DNA of 64,000 bases from Pseudomonas sp. A-RE-19 (lineage in GTDB: Bacteria; Pseudomonadota; Gammaproteobacteria; Pseudomonadales; Pseudomonadaceae). Made by a program: the position numbers and the translations under genes. Positions 26,530-35,722 of this stretch are shown in pieces. Below the pieces are notes generated by a model. The model saw only the letters and a program-made list of their open reading frames with translations. It was not told where the DNA came from and searched no databases. The stretch covers positions 124,001 to 188,000 of the forward strand of contig NZ_JAHBDQ010000002.1 of assembly GCF_019956555.1 (NCBI RefSeq). Reading direction: 5' to 3'. Position 1 is the first letter of the stretch; every line of letters begins with the position of its first letter.

Positions 26530-27078
26530 TCAAGGATTAGCAGGGAAAATCAGCGGTAACAAACGTGCGGTATTGCGTGCATCCTCCAGCGCCCGATGCT
26601 GCTGACCGTTGAATTGCAGGCCCGCCAGTTGCAAGGCGCCATTAAGCCCCAGCGGGCGCTCGAGCCGACGAGCCTTGGCGAAGCGTTGCTTGAGGTTCAT
26701 GTGCGGCACCCGGCTCAGGGCGCTGTCGAGTTGCAGGCGCTGCCAGTCCTGAAGCAGTTGTTTGCGGTCGTAATCGCCCCAACTGGCCCAGCCTTCGAGA
26801 CGCGCGTGATGTTGGCCGAGCCAGCGTTCGAACAACGGCCAGACGTCGGTGAGCGGCTGTGCGGCATCGATATTGGCCTGGGTGATGTGGGTCAGTTCCC
26901 GGCAAAACGGCGTCAGCAAGGGCCTGCGCAACGGGCGCACGAAGCACTGGAAGTGATCCAGTTCCTGGCCCTTGCGGTCCACGAGGGTGGCGCCGATTTC
27001 GATGATTTCCATTTCCGTTACTGGCCAGCCACCCTCATCGGTGGTGGCTTCCAGATCAATGACCAACCAGTGAGGCAT
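26530..27078 (-). CDS. DEDDh 3'-5' exonuclease (ERI-1-like)
   Basis: The 182-residue exonuclease has DEDDh-type motifs: [11 protein letters not shown] (Asp/Glu pair), [14 protein letters not shown] region, [10 protein letters not shown], and a final [14 protein letters not shown] (His and Asp). The absence of polymerase or helicase domains and the short size suggest an ERI-1/KapD-like RNA-trimming enzyme. ATG 27078 has AGGAA eight bases upstream; a 16-residue extension is not supported. Substrate is not predictable. It follows the atuF gene on the same strand after 71 bases, probably without functional connection. Confidence 0.88.
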   Translation of the reverse strand: MPHWLVIDLEATTDEGGWPVTEMEIIEIGATLVDRKGQELDHFQCFVRPLRRPLLTPFCRELTHITQANIDAAQPLTDVWPLFERWLGQHHARLEGWASWGDYDRKQLLQDWQRLQLDSALSRVPHMNLKQRFAKARRLERPLGLNGALQLAGLQFNGQQHRALEDARNTARLLPLIFPANP

Positions 27079-27149
27079 CGCAGGGTTCCTGGTATCCGCG
27101 TCCTGATAGGGCTTGAGCGTAGCCAAACCCGGCGGATCCGCCTAGCGGC

Positions 27150-29111
27150 TTATTCGACCTCTAATAAAATCTGACGATTTTTGACCTGATCGCCGACCCT
27201 GACCTGCAAGCGTTTGAGCACGCCGTCGATACCCGATTTGAGCGGATGCTCCATTTTCATCGCTTCGAGCACCACCAACAGCTGACCTTTGCTGACCGGG
27301 CTGCCCTCACTGACCAATACATCGACGATCGCCCCGTCCATCGGCGCCTTGAGCGTGCCGGAACTGACACTGGCCTGGCCGCTGACCAGCGCCTGGGTCC
27401 GATCGACCAGCCGCAGGCTGCCGGGGCGCGTGAACAACCAGAGTTGTCCGGCCTCGAGGCGGTAGGCATGGCGTTGGCGGATGCCGTCGATTTCCAGGGT
27501 GGCCCAGCGTCCGTCGCACCCGATGACCTGCAGTTCGACGGCGCGGGCGCCGATCTGAGCGCGGTAGGGTTTGCCAGGTTCAGCGTTCAATTCCACCGGC
27601 CAATCCCGATCCTCCAGGCCGATTCGGTAGTGCAAAGGGACGCTGGCGTTATTGCGCCAACCGGCCAGCGGGGCACGGTGAGCCTGGGCTGAAGCTTGAT
27701 AAAACAGCGTCGCCGCGATGGCCAGTTCCTCGGCGCTTGGCACATGGGGGTGCAGGCAGGGCTGGTCGGCAAGGTGTGTGGGGATGAACCCGGTGCTGAA
27801 CTCGCCGCTGATGAACTGCGGATGCTCCAGCAGACTGGCGAGCAAGCGCTGATTGCTCTGCACGCCCAGCAAGACGCTGTCCTGTACCGCCCGCAGCAAC
27901 TTGCGCCGGGCTTCTTCGCGCGTGGCGCCGTGGGCGATGAGCTTGCCCAGCATCGGGTCATAGAACGGGCTGACAGACTGACCTTCGATCAAGCCATGGT
28001 CGATCCGCACGCCGCCTTGCAACGCCGGCTCCCAGGCCGCAACTCGCCCTGTTTGCGGCAAAAATCCCAGGGCCGGATCTTCGGCATACAAGCGCACCTC
28101 CATGGCATGCCCGTTGAGCTGCACCTGTTCCTGTCGCAACGGCAGTGGCAGCCCTTCGGCAACGTGTAACTGCCAGGCCACCAGGTCGAGGCCGGTGATC
28201 AGTTCGGTCACCGGGTGTTCCACTTGCAGCCGGGTGTTCATCTCCAGGAAGTAGAACTGCCCGCGAGCATCGAGCAAAAACTCCACGGTGCCGGCGCCGA
28301 CGTAATGCACTGCGCGTCCCGCCTTGAGCGCCGCTTCGCCCATCGCCTGGCGCAACTCGGCGGTCATTACCGGGCAAGGCGCTTCTTCGATGATTTTCTG
28401 ATGGCGGCGCTGGATCGAACAATCGCGCTCGCCGAGGTAGATCAGGTTGCCGTGCAGGTCGCCAAACACCTGAACCTCGACGTGACGCGGATCGATCAGG
28501 GCCTGCTCCAGGATCAGTTCGTCGCTGCCAAACCCATTCAGCGCCTCGGAGCGTGCAGTGCGGATCTGCTCCAGCAACTCTCCAGCGCTGTGCACCAGGC
28601 GCATGCCACGACCGCCACCGCCGGCGCTGGCCTTGATCATCAGCGGGTAGCCGATGCGTTCGGCTTCGCGGCTCAGGGTCGCGTCGTCCTGTTCGCTGCC
28701 CTGATAGCCTTTGATGCAGGGCACGCCCGCGTTGATCATGGCGAGTTTCGACAGGCGCTTGCTGCCCATCAGCTCGATGGCCTCGGGGCTCGGGCCAATG
28801 AAGATGATGCCGGCCTGTTGGCAGGCGAGGGCGAATTCTGCGTTTTCCGAGAGGAATCCGTAACCGGGGTGGATCGCATCGGCACCGGTGCGCCGGGCGG
28901 CGTCGATGATTGCCGGGATGTTCAGATACGACTGCTGCACCGGGGCCGGGCCGATGTTCACGGCTTCGTCGGCCATCTGCACATGCAAGGCATCGGCGTC
29001 GGCGTCGCTGAATACCGCGACGGTGCGGTAGCCTAGCTCTTGCGCGGTGCGCTGGATGCGGCAGGCGATTTCACCTCGGTTGGCGATCAGGATTTTGCTG
29101 AAGGCGGGCAT
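27150..29111 (-). CDS. atuF: Geranyl-CoA carboxylase, biotin-containing alpha subunit
   Basis: The 653-residue protein has a biotin carboxylase domain (ILIANRGEIACRI, KASAGGGGRGMR ATP-grasp loop, FLEMNTRLQVEHPVTE), a linker domain and a C-terminal biotinyl domain with the modified lysine in LEAMKMEH (K619). With AtuC it should carboxylate geranyl-CoA in the acyclic terpene pathway. Its close homolog is LiuD (methylcrotonyl-CoA carboxylase); the atuA-E context decides for AtuF. It starts at ATG 29111 with GGGA upstream. It is separated from atuE by 108 bases that hold a REP pair. Confidence 0.93.
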   Translation of the reverse strand: MPAFSKILIANRGEIACRIQRTAQELGYRTVAVFSDADADALHVQMADEAVNIGPAPVQQSYLNIPAIIDAARRTGADAIHPGYGFLSENAEFALACQQAGIIFIGPSPEAIELMGSKRLSKLAMINAGVPCIKGYQGSEQDDATLSREAERIGYPLMIKASAGGGGRGMRLVHSAGELLEQIRTARSEALNGFGSDELILEQALIDPRHVEVQVFGDLHGNLIYLGERDCSIQRRHQKIIEEAPCPVMTAELRQAMGEAALKAGRAVHYVGAGTVEFLLDARGQFYFLEMNTRLQVEHPVTELITGLDLVAWQLHVAEGLPLPLRQEQVQLNGHAMEVRLYAEDPALGFLPQTGRVAAWEPALQGGVRIDHGLIEGQSVSPFYDPMLGKLIAHGATREEARRKLLRAVQDSVLLGVQSNQRLLASLLEHPQFISGEFSTGFIPTHLADQPCLHPHVPSAEELAIAATLFYQASAQAHRAPLAGWRNNASVPLHYRIGLEDRDWPVELNAEPGKPYRAQIGARAVELQVIGCDGRWATLEIDGIRQRHAYRLEAGQLWLFTRPGSLRLVDRTQALVSGQASVSSGTLKAPMDGAIVDVLVSEGSPVSKGQLLVVLEAMKMEHPLKSGIDGVLKRLQVRVGDQVKNRQILLEVE

Positions 29112-29149
29112 GGGATATTCCCTTTGTATTGCTGTGAATGTGATGGCCC

Positions 29150-29216
29150 CATCGCGAGCAGGCTCGCTCCCACATTTGAAATGCATTCCCCTGTGGGGGA
29201 GAGCCTGCTCGCGATG
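29150..29216. repeat. Paired REP palindrome inside the atu operon
   Basis: Arms beginning CATCGCGAGCAGGCTCGCTC (left) and ending GAGCCTGCTCGCGATG (right) face each other across a short AT-richer loop, with small mismatches in the inner part. It fills the gap between atuE and atuF, unlike the other REP pairs here, which lie between transcription units. Confidence 0.9.
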
Positions 29217-29219
29217 CTT

Positions 29220-30017
29220 TTAAGGCGCCCAACCCGGTTTACGCTTTTGCACAAAGGCCATGGTCCCCTCGACGCCTTCGGCCCCGGTCACCGCTTCACC
29301 GAACCACTGCGCCGCCTGATCCAGCAGGTCATCGGAGGGTTGTCCGGCACTCGCCAGCAAAAGTTTTTTGGTCACCGCATTCGCCCCCGGGGCGCAACAC
29401 AGCACATGGGCCAGCACTTCATCGAGGCGTTCGGCCAACGCTTGCGGGTCATGCTCGACAAAATGCACCAGCCCCATGCGCCGTGCCTGGGTGCCATCGA
29501 AACGCGCCGCCGTCAGGGCCAGTCGGCGGGCCTGGGTCAGGCCGATGCGCTGTACCACGAACGGCGCGATCTGCGCTGGCAACAGGCCGAGGCTGGTTTC
29601 CGGCAGGCCGAATTGCGCTTGATGATCGGCCATGGCGATGTCACTGACACAGGCCAGGCCGAAGCCGCCGCCAAGCACCGCGCCTTGTAGAACAGTGATG
29701 ACCACTTGCGGCGCGTGCTGGGTTTCTTCCAGCAAGGCGCCGAACGCGCGGTTCAAGTCGCGGTAGGCGGTCGCGCCTTGAGCGCGGGCATTGGCCATGT
29801 CCTTGATGTCGGCACCGGCACAAAAATGCCCACCGGCACCGCCGATCACCAACGCGCGAATCTGCCGGTCATCCCGGACCGCCGCCAGCACCGCACGCAG
29901 CTCGGCGACCATCTGCAGGCTCATGGCATTACGGCTGTCGGGACGATTGAGGGTGATGTGCAGGACGCCGTTATGCCGTTCGAGCAACAGGGTCTGACAA
30001 ACGGGGAGGGTGCTCAT
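29220..30017 (-). CDS. atuE: Isohexenylglutaconyl-CoA hydratase
   Basis: The 265-residue crotonase-fold enzyme would hydrate the 3-isohexenylglutaconyl-CoA formed by geranyl-CoA carboxylase. The oxyanion-hole and active-site blocks are present: GGAGGHFCAGADIKDMA, and VLQGAVLGGGFGLACVSDIAMAD with the GLPETSLGLLP helix. The ATG at 30017 overlaps the atuD stop (ATGA). Specificity is inferred from operon position; by fold alone it could be another enoyl-CoA hydratase. Confidence 0.92.
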   Translation of the reverse strand: MSTLPVCQTLLLERHNGVLHITLNRPDSRNAMSLQMVAELRAVLAAVRDDRQIRALVIGGAGGHFCAGADIKDMANARAQGATAYRDLNRAFGALLEETQHAPQVVITVLQGAVLGGGFGLACVSDIAMADHQAQFGLPETSLGLLPAQIAPFVVQRIGLTQARRLALTAARFDGTQARRMGLVHFVEHDPQALAERLDEVLAHVLCCAPGANAVTKKLLLASAGQPSDDLLDQAAQWFGEAVTGAEGVEGTMAFVQKRKPGWAP

Positions 30018-31171
30018 TTCTTTTTCCCCGGCAGGATGCCCATGAGTTTGCAGATGATCCCCAGCATGATTTCGTCGGCACCGCCGCCGATCGATACCAG
30101 CCGCACGTCGCGGTAAGCCCGGGCCACCGGGTTGTCCCACATGAAGCCCATGCCGCCCCAATATTGCAGGCAGCTGTCGCTGACTTCCCGCCCGAGTCGC
30201 CCGGCCTTGAGCTTGGCCATGGATGCCAGACGGGTGACGTCCTGGCCTCTGATGTATTGCTCGGTGGCCTGGTAGACCAGCGCCCGCAGGCATTCGATTT
30301 CGGTTTGCAATTCAGCCAGACGGAAGTGGATGACCTGATTGTCGATCAGCGCATTGCCAAAGGTTTTACGCTCCTTGCAATACTCGATGGTGCTGTCGAC
30401 GCAGTATTCCAGGCCTTTGATCATGTTCGCCGCGCCGAACAGCCGTTCTTCCTGGAACTGCAGCATCTGCATCATGAACCCGGCGCCTTCGTGGCCGATG
30501 CGGTTGCGTTGCGGCACGCGCACGTTGTCGAAAAACACCTGGGCGGTTTCCGAGCTGCGCATGCCGAGTTTGTCCAGGTGCGAGCTGAGGCTGATGCCGG
30601 GGCTGTTCATCGGCACCATGATCAGCGACTTGTTGATGTGCGGTTTGTCGTCCGAAGTATTGGCCAAAAGGCAGATGAAATCGGCGCTCGGCGAGTTGGT
30701 GATCCACATCTTGCTGCCGTTGATCACGTAGTCGTCGCCGTCCTTGCGGGCGGTGGTTTTCAAACCTGCCACGTCGGAACCGGCACCGACTTCGGAGACA
30801 CCGATACAGCCGACTTGTTCGCCGGTGATCGCGGGGCGGAGGAATTCTTCGCGCAACTCATCGGAGCCGAAGCGCGCCAGGGCCGGGGTGCACATGTCGG
30901 TCTGCACGCCGATGGACATCGGAATGCCGCCGCAATGAATGGTGCCGAACTCCTCGGCCGCCACAATCGAGTAGCTGTAGTCGAGCCCCATGCCGCCGAA
31001 TTTTTCCGGTTTGGAAATCCCCAGCAGACCGAGGTCGCCCGCCTTGCGGAAGATCTCATGGATCGGAAAACGCCCGGCTTTTTCCCATTCCTCGACGTGA
31101 GGATTGATCTCGTGATCGACGAATTGGCGGACGGTGCGGCGCAGTGCTTCGTGTTCCTGGGTGAAGATCAT
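30014..31171 (-). CDS. atuD: Citronellyl-CoA dehydrogenase
   Basis: The 385-residue acyl-CoA dehydrogenase has FAD-binding segments (GCIGVSEVGAGSDVAGLKT and KMWITNSPSADFICLL), the mid-domain LSSHLDKLGMRSSETAQVFFDNVRVP and the C-terminal helical bundle with QYWGGMGFMWDNPVARAYRDVR. In the atu pathway it oxidises citronellyl-CoA to geranyl-CoA. It follows atuC by 24 bases and overlaps atuE by 4. Substrate assignment relies on the operon. Confidence 0.92.
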   Translation of the reverse strand: MIFTQEHEALRRTVRQFVDHEINPHVEEWEKAGRFPIHEIFRKAGDLGLLGISKPEKFGGMGLDYSYSIVAAEEFGTIHCGGIPMSIGVQTDMCTPALARFGSDELREEFLRPAITGEQVGCIGVSEVGAGSDVAGLKTTARKDGDDYVINGSKMWITNSPSADFICLLANTSDDKPHINKSLIMVPMNSPGISLSSHLDKLGMRSSETAQVFFDNVRVPQRNRIGHEGAGFMMQMLQFQEERLFGAANMIKGLEYCVDSTIEYCKERKTFGNALIDNQVIHFRLAELQTEIECLRALVYQATEQYIRGQDVTRLASMAKLKAGRLGREVSDSCLQYWGGMGFMWDNPVARAYRDVRLVSIGGGADEIMLGIICKLMGILPGKKK

Positions 31172-31195
31172 TTTTATTGTTCTCCTGATCGCCGC

Positions 31196-32812
31196 TTAGA
31201 AGCGGGCTACGCCGAAGCTGTTGGGTTGCAGCGCACGAACCTCGGACTCATGGCAGATGTCGAGCAAATAGCCGAGCAACGTGCGGGTGTCCCGCGGATC
31301 GATCAGCCCGTCGTCCCACAGATTGGCGCTGCCATACAGCGCGGTGGACTGGCTGTCGAGTTTCTGCGCGGTGACCTGTTCCAGCATGTCGAGCATTTTG
31401 GGATCGGGCACCAACCCGTCCTTCAGCTGTTTGGCTTCGGTGACGATCCGCAGCACTTTGCCGGCCTGGGCGCCGCCCATCACTGCTGTGCGGCTGTTGG
31501 GCCAGGCGAAAATGAAACGCGGATCGAGGCCGCGACCGCACATCGCGTAATTGCCGGCGCCGTAGGAACCGCCGACGATGATCGTCAGTTTAGGCACTCG
31601 GGCATTGGCCACCGCTTGAATCATTTTCGCGCCGTGCTTGATCACGCCTTGCTGTTCCGACTCGGTGCCAACCATGAAACCGGTGGTGTTGTGGAAGAAC
31701 AGCAGCGGCGTCTGGCTCTGGTCGCAGAGCTGAATGAACTGCGCCGCCTTGCTCGCGCCTTTGGGCGTGATCGGGCCGTTGTTGCCAATGAAACCGCAGG
31801 CTCGACCCTGGATTTGCAAATGCCCGCAGATTGTTTGCTGGTCGAATTCGCCCTTGAATTCGAGGAAGTTCGACGCGTCGGCAATCCGGGCGATGATTTC
31901 GCGCACGTCGTAGGGTTTTTTCGGGTCATCCGGGATCAGCCCCAGCAGTTCGTCGATGGGGTAGAGCGGTTCTTCCCACCGACGTTCGGGTAACCATGGC
32001 AGCTGATCGTTCCACGGCAACAGGCTGATGATCTCGCGCACCTGGCGCACGCCGTCGGCATCGTTCTCGGCCAGGTATTCGGCGGTGCCGGCGGTTTGCG
32101 CGTGCATCTGGGCGCCGCCCAGCTCCTCATCGGTGGCGACTTCACCGGTGGCGGCCTTGAGCAGCGGCGGCCCGGCCAGAAACAGCTTGGCTTTGCCGCG
32201 CACCACCACCACGTAATCCGACAACCCTGGCTGATAAGCGCCGCCCGCCGTGGCCGAGCCATGGACCACGGTGATCTGCGGCAAGCCCATGGCCGACATC
32301 CGCGCCTGATTGGCAAAGCTGCGCGCGCCTTCGACGAAAATCTCCGCCGCGTAATTGAGGTTGGCGCCCCCGCTCTCGGCGAGGGTGATTACCGGCAGTT
32401 TGTTTTCCATGGCGATCTGTTGCAGGCGCAGGGATTTTTTCAAACCGCTGGGGGAAATGGTTCCGCCCTTGATCGCGCTGTTGTTCGCCACCACCAGCAC
32501 CCGCACGCCGGACACATAACCGATCCCGGCGATCAAACCGCCGCCGGCCGAGGTGCCGTCCTTGTCGTCGTGCAGCTTGTAGCCGGCCAGGCTCGCCAGT
32601 TCGAGAAACGGCGCGCCGGGGTCGAGCAACAGATTGAGGCGTTCACGGGGCAGCAGTTGCCCGCGCTTGTCGAACCTGGGCTTGGCTTCGGCGGCTTTGT
32701 TCAGCAGGTTCTGCTCGAGCTGGCGGACCTGCTCGATGCCGGCCAGCATGGCCGCCCGGTTGCGGGCGAACGGTTCGCTGAACGGGTCTACCTGGGACTG
32801 GATGACCGGCAT
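31196..32812 (-). CDS. atuC: Geranyl-CoA carboxylase, beta (carboxyltransferase) subunit
   Basis: The 538-residue protein has two tandem crotonase-fold halves of the biotin-dependent carboxyltransferase family (LPVITLAESGGANLNYAAEIF; TAGGAYQPGLSDYVVVVRGKAKLFLAGPPLLKAATGE; QTPLLFFHNTTGFMVGTESEQQGVIKHGAKMI; GGSYGAGNYAMCGRGLDPRF). It transfers CO2 from biotin on AtuF to geranyl-CoA. The closest relative is LiuB of leucine degradation; the neighbouring genes identify this as AtuC. It starts two bases after the atuB stop. Confidence 0.93.
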   Translation of the reverse strand: MPVIQSQVDPFSEPFARNRAAMLAGIEQVRQLEQNLLNKAAEAKPRFDKRGQLLPRERLNLLLDPGAPFLELASLAGYKLHDDKDGTSAGGGLIAGIGYVSGVRVLVVANNSAIKGGTISPSGLKKSLRLQQIAMENKLPVITLAESGGANLNYAAEIFVEGARSFANQARMSAMGLPQITVVHGSATAGGAYQPGLSDYVVVVRGKAKLFLAGPPLLKAATGEVATDEELGGAQMHAQTAGTAEYLAENDADGVRQVREIISLLPWNDQLPWLPERRWEEPLYPIDELLGLIPDDPKKPYDVREIIARIADASNFLEFKGEFDQQTICGHLQIQGRACGFIGNNGPITPKGASKAAQFIQLCDQSQTPLLFFHNTTGFMVGTESEQQGVIKHGAKMIQAVANARVPKLTIIVGGSYGAGNYAMCGRGLDPRFIFAWPNSRTAVMGGAQAGKVLRIVTEAKQLKDGLVPDPKMLDMLEQVTAQKLDSQSTALYGSANLWDDGLIDPRDTRTLLGYLLDICHESEVRALQPNSFGVARF

Positions 32813-32814
32813 GC

Positions 32815-33729
32815 TTATTCCTTGTCCTTGAGCTCATCGGGTTTGGATGCGTCGGGTTTGAGCGCGTCGGGTCTGAGTACCTCGGGTAAATAGGCGCGGT
32901 GAAAGCCGTTGTACGAGTGACTGTTCTGCGCCTTGTGCATCGGCCAGGCGCGCCCGCCGAGGCTGGCGGCACCGTCGATGCGCAACGTGCTGCCGCTGAT
33001 AAACGCCGCTGCCGGGCTGAGCAGGAAAACAATCGCCGCGCTGATTTCCGATTCGGTGCCGATGCGCTTGAGCGGCACGTGTTCGCACAGGGTCGGGATC
33101 ACGGCCCGGAACGCGCCTTCGTAGGTGTCCATGCCACTGGAGGCGACCCAGCCTGGCGCGACGGCGTTGACCCGCACGCCGGCGTAACCCCATTCGAACG
33201 CGGCGGTCTTGGTGAAGTTGTCCATGCCCGAGCGTGCCGCGCCCGAGTGGCCCATGCCGGGCATGCCGCCCCACATGTCGGCGAGCATGTTGACGATGGC
33301 GCCGCCGTGCTTGCTCATGGATTGATTGAACACCTCCCGGGCCATCAGAAAACCGCCCACCAGGTTGGTGCGCAATATGGTTTCGAAACCTTTCTGATTG
33401 ATCGACGCCAGCGGCGAGGGGTATTGCCCGCCGGCATTGTTGACCAGCCCATGAATCGGCCCGTGTTTGCGGATCAGCTCGCTGACCAGTCGCGTGACGG
33501 CATCTTCATCGCGGATATCGCAGACCTGCCAACTGGCTTTACCACCGTCTTCGGTGATTTCGGCGGTGACCTTTTTCAGTTTCTCGGTATTGCGCCCCAC
33601 CAGCAGCACGTGTGCGCCGAGGGCGGCGAGCTCATGGGCGGTGCAACGGCCGATGCCGCTGCCGCCACCGGTAACGATGATGTTTTGGCCCGCGAACAGG
33701 TCGGGTTTGAAAATCGAGTCATAAGCCAT
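32815..33729 (-). CDS. atuB: Short-chain dehydrogenase AtuB, atypical active site
   Basis: The 304-residue SDR has an N-terminal dinucleotide-binding motif VTGGGSGIGRCTAHEL and the NNAGGQYPSPL motif. Where a classical SDR has YxxxK, this reads HSGAARSGMDNFTK, so both Tyr and Lys are replaced; human peroxisomal trans-2-enoyl-CoA reductase has the same HSGAAR form as I recall it. It is proposed to oxidise citronellol or citronellal, or act on a CoA ester, in the atu pathway. The last 25 residues are a proline- and charge-rich tail of 5-residue repeats (see 32837-32887). It lies 12 bases after atuA. Confidence 0.9.
   Translation of the reverse strand: MAYDSIFKPDLFAGQNIIVTGGGSGIGRCTAHELAALGAHVLLVGRNTEKLKKVTAEITEDGGKASWQVCDIRDEDAVTRLVSELIRKHGPIHGLVNNAGGQYPSPLASINQKGFETILRTNLVGGFLMAREVFNQSMSKHGGAIVNMLADMWGGMPGMGHSGAARSGMDNFTKTAAFEWGYAGVRVNAVAPGWVASSGMDTYEGAFRAVIPTLCEHVPLKRIGTESEISAAIVFLLSPAAAFISGSTLRIDGAASLGGRAWPMHKAQNSHSYNGFHRAYLPEVLRPDALKPDASKPDELKDKE
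32837..32887. repeat. 15-bp tandem repeat in the 3' end of atuB
   Basis: TCGGGT recurs at 32837, 32852, 32867 and 32882, an exact 15-base period with about four copies. The repeats encode PEVLR, PDALK, PDASK and PDELK at the C-terminus of AtuB, a hydrophilic extension beyond the SDR fold. Confidence 0.85.
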
Positions 33730-33741
33730 GGCGACGGTCCT

Positions 33742-35544
33742 CTAGTTGACCTGATCAGCGATGCGCTGCGGCACCGGAATCTGGATCTCCAGCAGTTGTT
33801 GGGCGAATGCCTTGCCTTGCGGATCGATCCGCAGGCTGGCCACGCCACCGCCGCCGAGCGCGTTCTCCAGAAGAAAATTAAAGCTCTGAGTGCCGGGTAA
33901 ATACCAGCGTTCCACGCGCCCGTGGATCGGATCGAGGACATGGCTCATCCAGTCGACCATCACCGCAGGTGTCAACGCTTCGGCAATCCACGGCAGGTAG
34001 TCGGGGTGACGGGCCATGACGCCGATATTGCTGTGATTGCCCTTGTCGCCGGAGCGCGCCACGGCGAGTTTGATCAGGGCCACGCTGGCGTCGGCGCGTT
34101 CTGTGGGTTGGGGCGGATCGAACGGTAGCGGCAAGTCATCCGGGTCGAGTGCATCGAGGGCGGGCAGGGCGCACGGGTGGCGCTCACCGGCGAGGTCGAT
34201 TTCCAGGGTGCAGGCCGTTTTGTCGATCAGGAATGAAAACAGCCGGATCAGCGGGTACACCGTCGGCCGCCCGCCGACGATCCCGGTCAACCCTGGCGCC
34301 ATGCCGGTCGCGGCCTGGGCGATTTCCCGGGAAAACAGAATCAAGGCCTGCTTGCTCGGATGGCGCACGGCGAGTTTGATCACCACTTCGCGGCTGTCCT
34401 GGCGCTGGCCGTGGGGGCCGTAAGTGGCTTCGCTGCCCAGCAGTTCGATATTCACTTCGCTGTAGGGCGCCCAGCCGCGCTGGCTGAAGATTTCCGACGT
34501 CTTGTTGATAATCGCCTGGCTGACCCGGCGGGCCTTGGCCACGGCATCGATCCCGGCGATCAGGCAACTGGCGGTGCAACGGAAACCGTCCGGGTAGGTG
34601 GCGCTGACCTTGTACTGACCGGTCGGCGGCAAGCCTTTTGCCCCATGCACCTGAACCGCGTTTTTGCCTTGTTGCACGAGTTTGACCTGACTGAAATCGC
34701 ACACCACGTCGGGCAGCAGGTAGGCCTGCGGGTCGCCGATTTCATAGAGCATCTGCTCGCCCACCGTCAGGGGCGTGACCAGGCCACCGGAGCCGTCGGG
34801 TTTGCTGACGATAAACTGGCCATCGGCGCCGACTTCGACGATGGGAAAACCGATGTGTTCGTAGTCGGGCACATCGCGCCAGTCGGTGAAATTGCCGCCG
34901 GTGCACTGGGCACCACATTCAATCAGGTGCCCGGCCAGTGCAGCCTGGGCTAGTTTGTCGTAGTCGTGCCACGACCAGCCAAACTCATGCACCAGTGCGG
35001 CGCTGACCACGGCGCTGTCGACCACGCGCCCGGTAATCACAATGTCGGCACCCAGACGCAGGGCTTCGACGATCCCCGGCGCGCCGAGGTAGGCGTTGGT
35101 CGACACGCACATCGGCGGCAGGGGCGCGCCACTGAACATCTCATGGAGGCCCAGGCTGCTCAGGTGTTTGAATTGTGGTTGCAGGTCGTCACCCGACAGC
35201 ACGGCAATCTTCAGCGCCACCCCGGCCTTGTCGCAGGCAGCTTGCAGGGCAGAGGCGCAAGCTCGTGGATTGACGCCGCCGGCATTGCTGATCACCCGGA
35301 TCTGTTGTTCCGCGAGCTGGTTGAGGAGGGGGCTGAGCACTTCGATGAAGTCGTTGGCGTAACCGGTGGCAGGATCTTTCATCCGCGCCCCGGCCATGAT
35401 CGACATGGTGATCTCGGCCAGATAATCGAACACCAGGTAGTCCAGCCGCCCGCCTTCCACCAGTTGCGCGGCGGCGGTCGAGGTGTCGCCCCAGAATGCG
35501 CTGGCGCAACCGATGCGGATTGTTTCAGGCGCAGTCAATTCCAT
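33742..35544 (-). CDS. atuA: Acyclic terpene utilisation protein AtuA (DUF1446)
   Basis: The 600-residue cytoplasmic protein of the DUF1446 family begins [24 protein letters not shown] and carries a C-terminal domain ([21 protein letters not shown]) typical of AtuA. It is essential for growth on citronellol or geraniol in P. aeruginosa, but its reaction is unclear. ATG 35544 has GGAGG upstream; a 13-codon extension is rejected. It is the first gene of atuABCDEF, and its promoter region contains the presumed AtuR operator (35575-35635). Confidence 0.93.
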   Translation of the reverse strand: MELTAPETIRIGCASAFWGDTSTAAAQLVEGGRLDYLVFDYLAEITMSIMAGARMKDPATGYANDFIEVLSPLLNQLAEQQIRVISNAGGVNPRACASALQAACDKAGVALKIAVLSGDDLQPQFKHLSSLGLHEMFSGAPLPPMCVSTNAYLGAPGIVEALRLGADIVITGRVVDSAVVSAALVHEFGWSWHDYDKLAQAALAGHLIECGAQCTGGNFTDWRDVPDYEHIGFPIVEVGADGQFIVSKPDGSGGLVTPLTVGEQMLYEIGDPQAYLLPDVVCDFSQVKLVQQGKNAVQVHGAKGLPPTGQYKVSATYPDGFRCTASCLIAGIDAVAKARRVSQAIINKTSEIFSQRGWAPYSEVNIELLGSEATYGPHGQRQDSREVVIKLAVRHPSKQALILFSREIAQAATGMAPGLTGIVGGRPTVYPLIRLFSFLIDKTACTLEIDLAGERHPCALPALDALDPDDLPLPFDPPQPTERADASVALIKLAVARSGDKGNHSNIGVMARHPDYLPWIAEALTPAVMVDWMSHVLDPIHGRVERWYLPGTQSFNFLLENALGGGGVASLRIDPQGKAFAQQLLEIQIPVPQRIADQVN

Positions 35545-35574
35545 AACCACCTCCGACAGAAGTGCTTCGAGACT

Positions 35575-35635
35575 ACCAAGCAAGCGCTTGGTTTGTAAAC
35601 GGCTGAACTATCTTCTTCCCAAGCGCTTGCTTGGT
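35575..35635. promoter_or_regulatory. Probable AtuR operator: perfect 17-bp inverted repeat
   Basis: ACCAAGCAAGCGCTTGG (35575-35591) and its exact reverse complement CCAAGCGCTTGCTTGGT (35619-35635) are separated by 27 bases. Each arm contains the palindrome AAGCGCTT. The pair lies 31 bases before atuA and 88 bases before atuR, between divergent genes, as expected for a TetR-family repressor that controls both. An AtuR inverted-repeat operator is described in P. aeruginosa. Confidence 0.88.
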
Positions 35636-35722
35636 CGCCCCCGCCAGCTTAAATTGCCCGCGCAACCCCACTGTTTCAGCGGGCAGCGGCGCAATTGATT
35701 GATCGACTGTAGGAGAGAACGG

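Noticed and set aside
30164..31993. 609-codon plus-strand frame opposite atuD-atuC
   Set aside because: It runs antisense to two well-conserved enzymes and has low-complexity, shadow-type composition.
27150..32812. atuC/atuF as leucine-degradation methylcrotonyl-CoA carboxylase (liuB/liuD)
   Set aside because: The subunits alone could be either, but the operon contains AtuA, AtuB and AtuD-like genes and a divergent AtuR, and lacks the liuA/liuE pattern.
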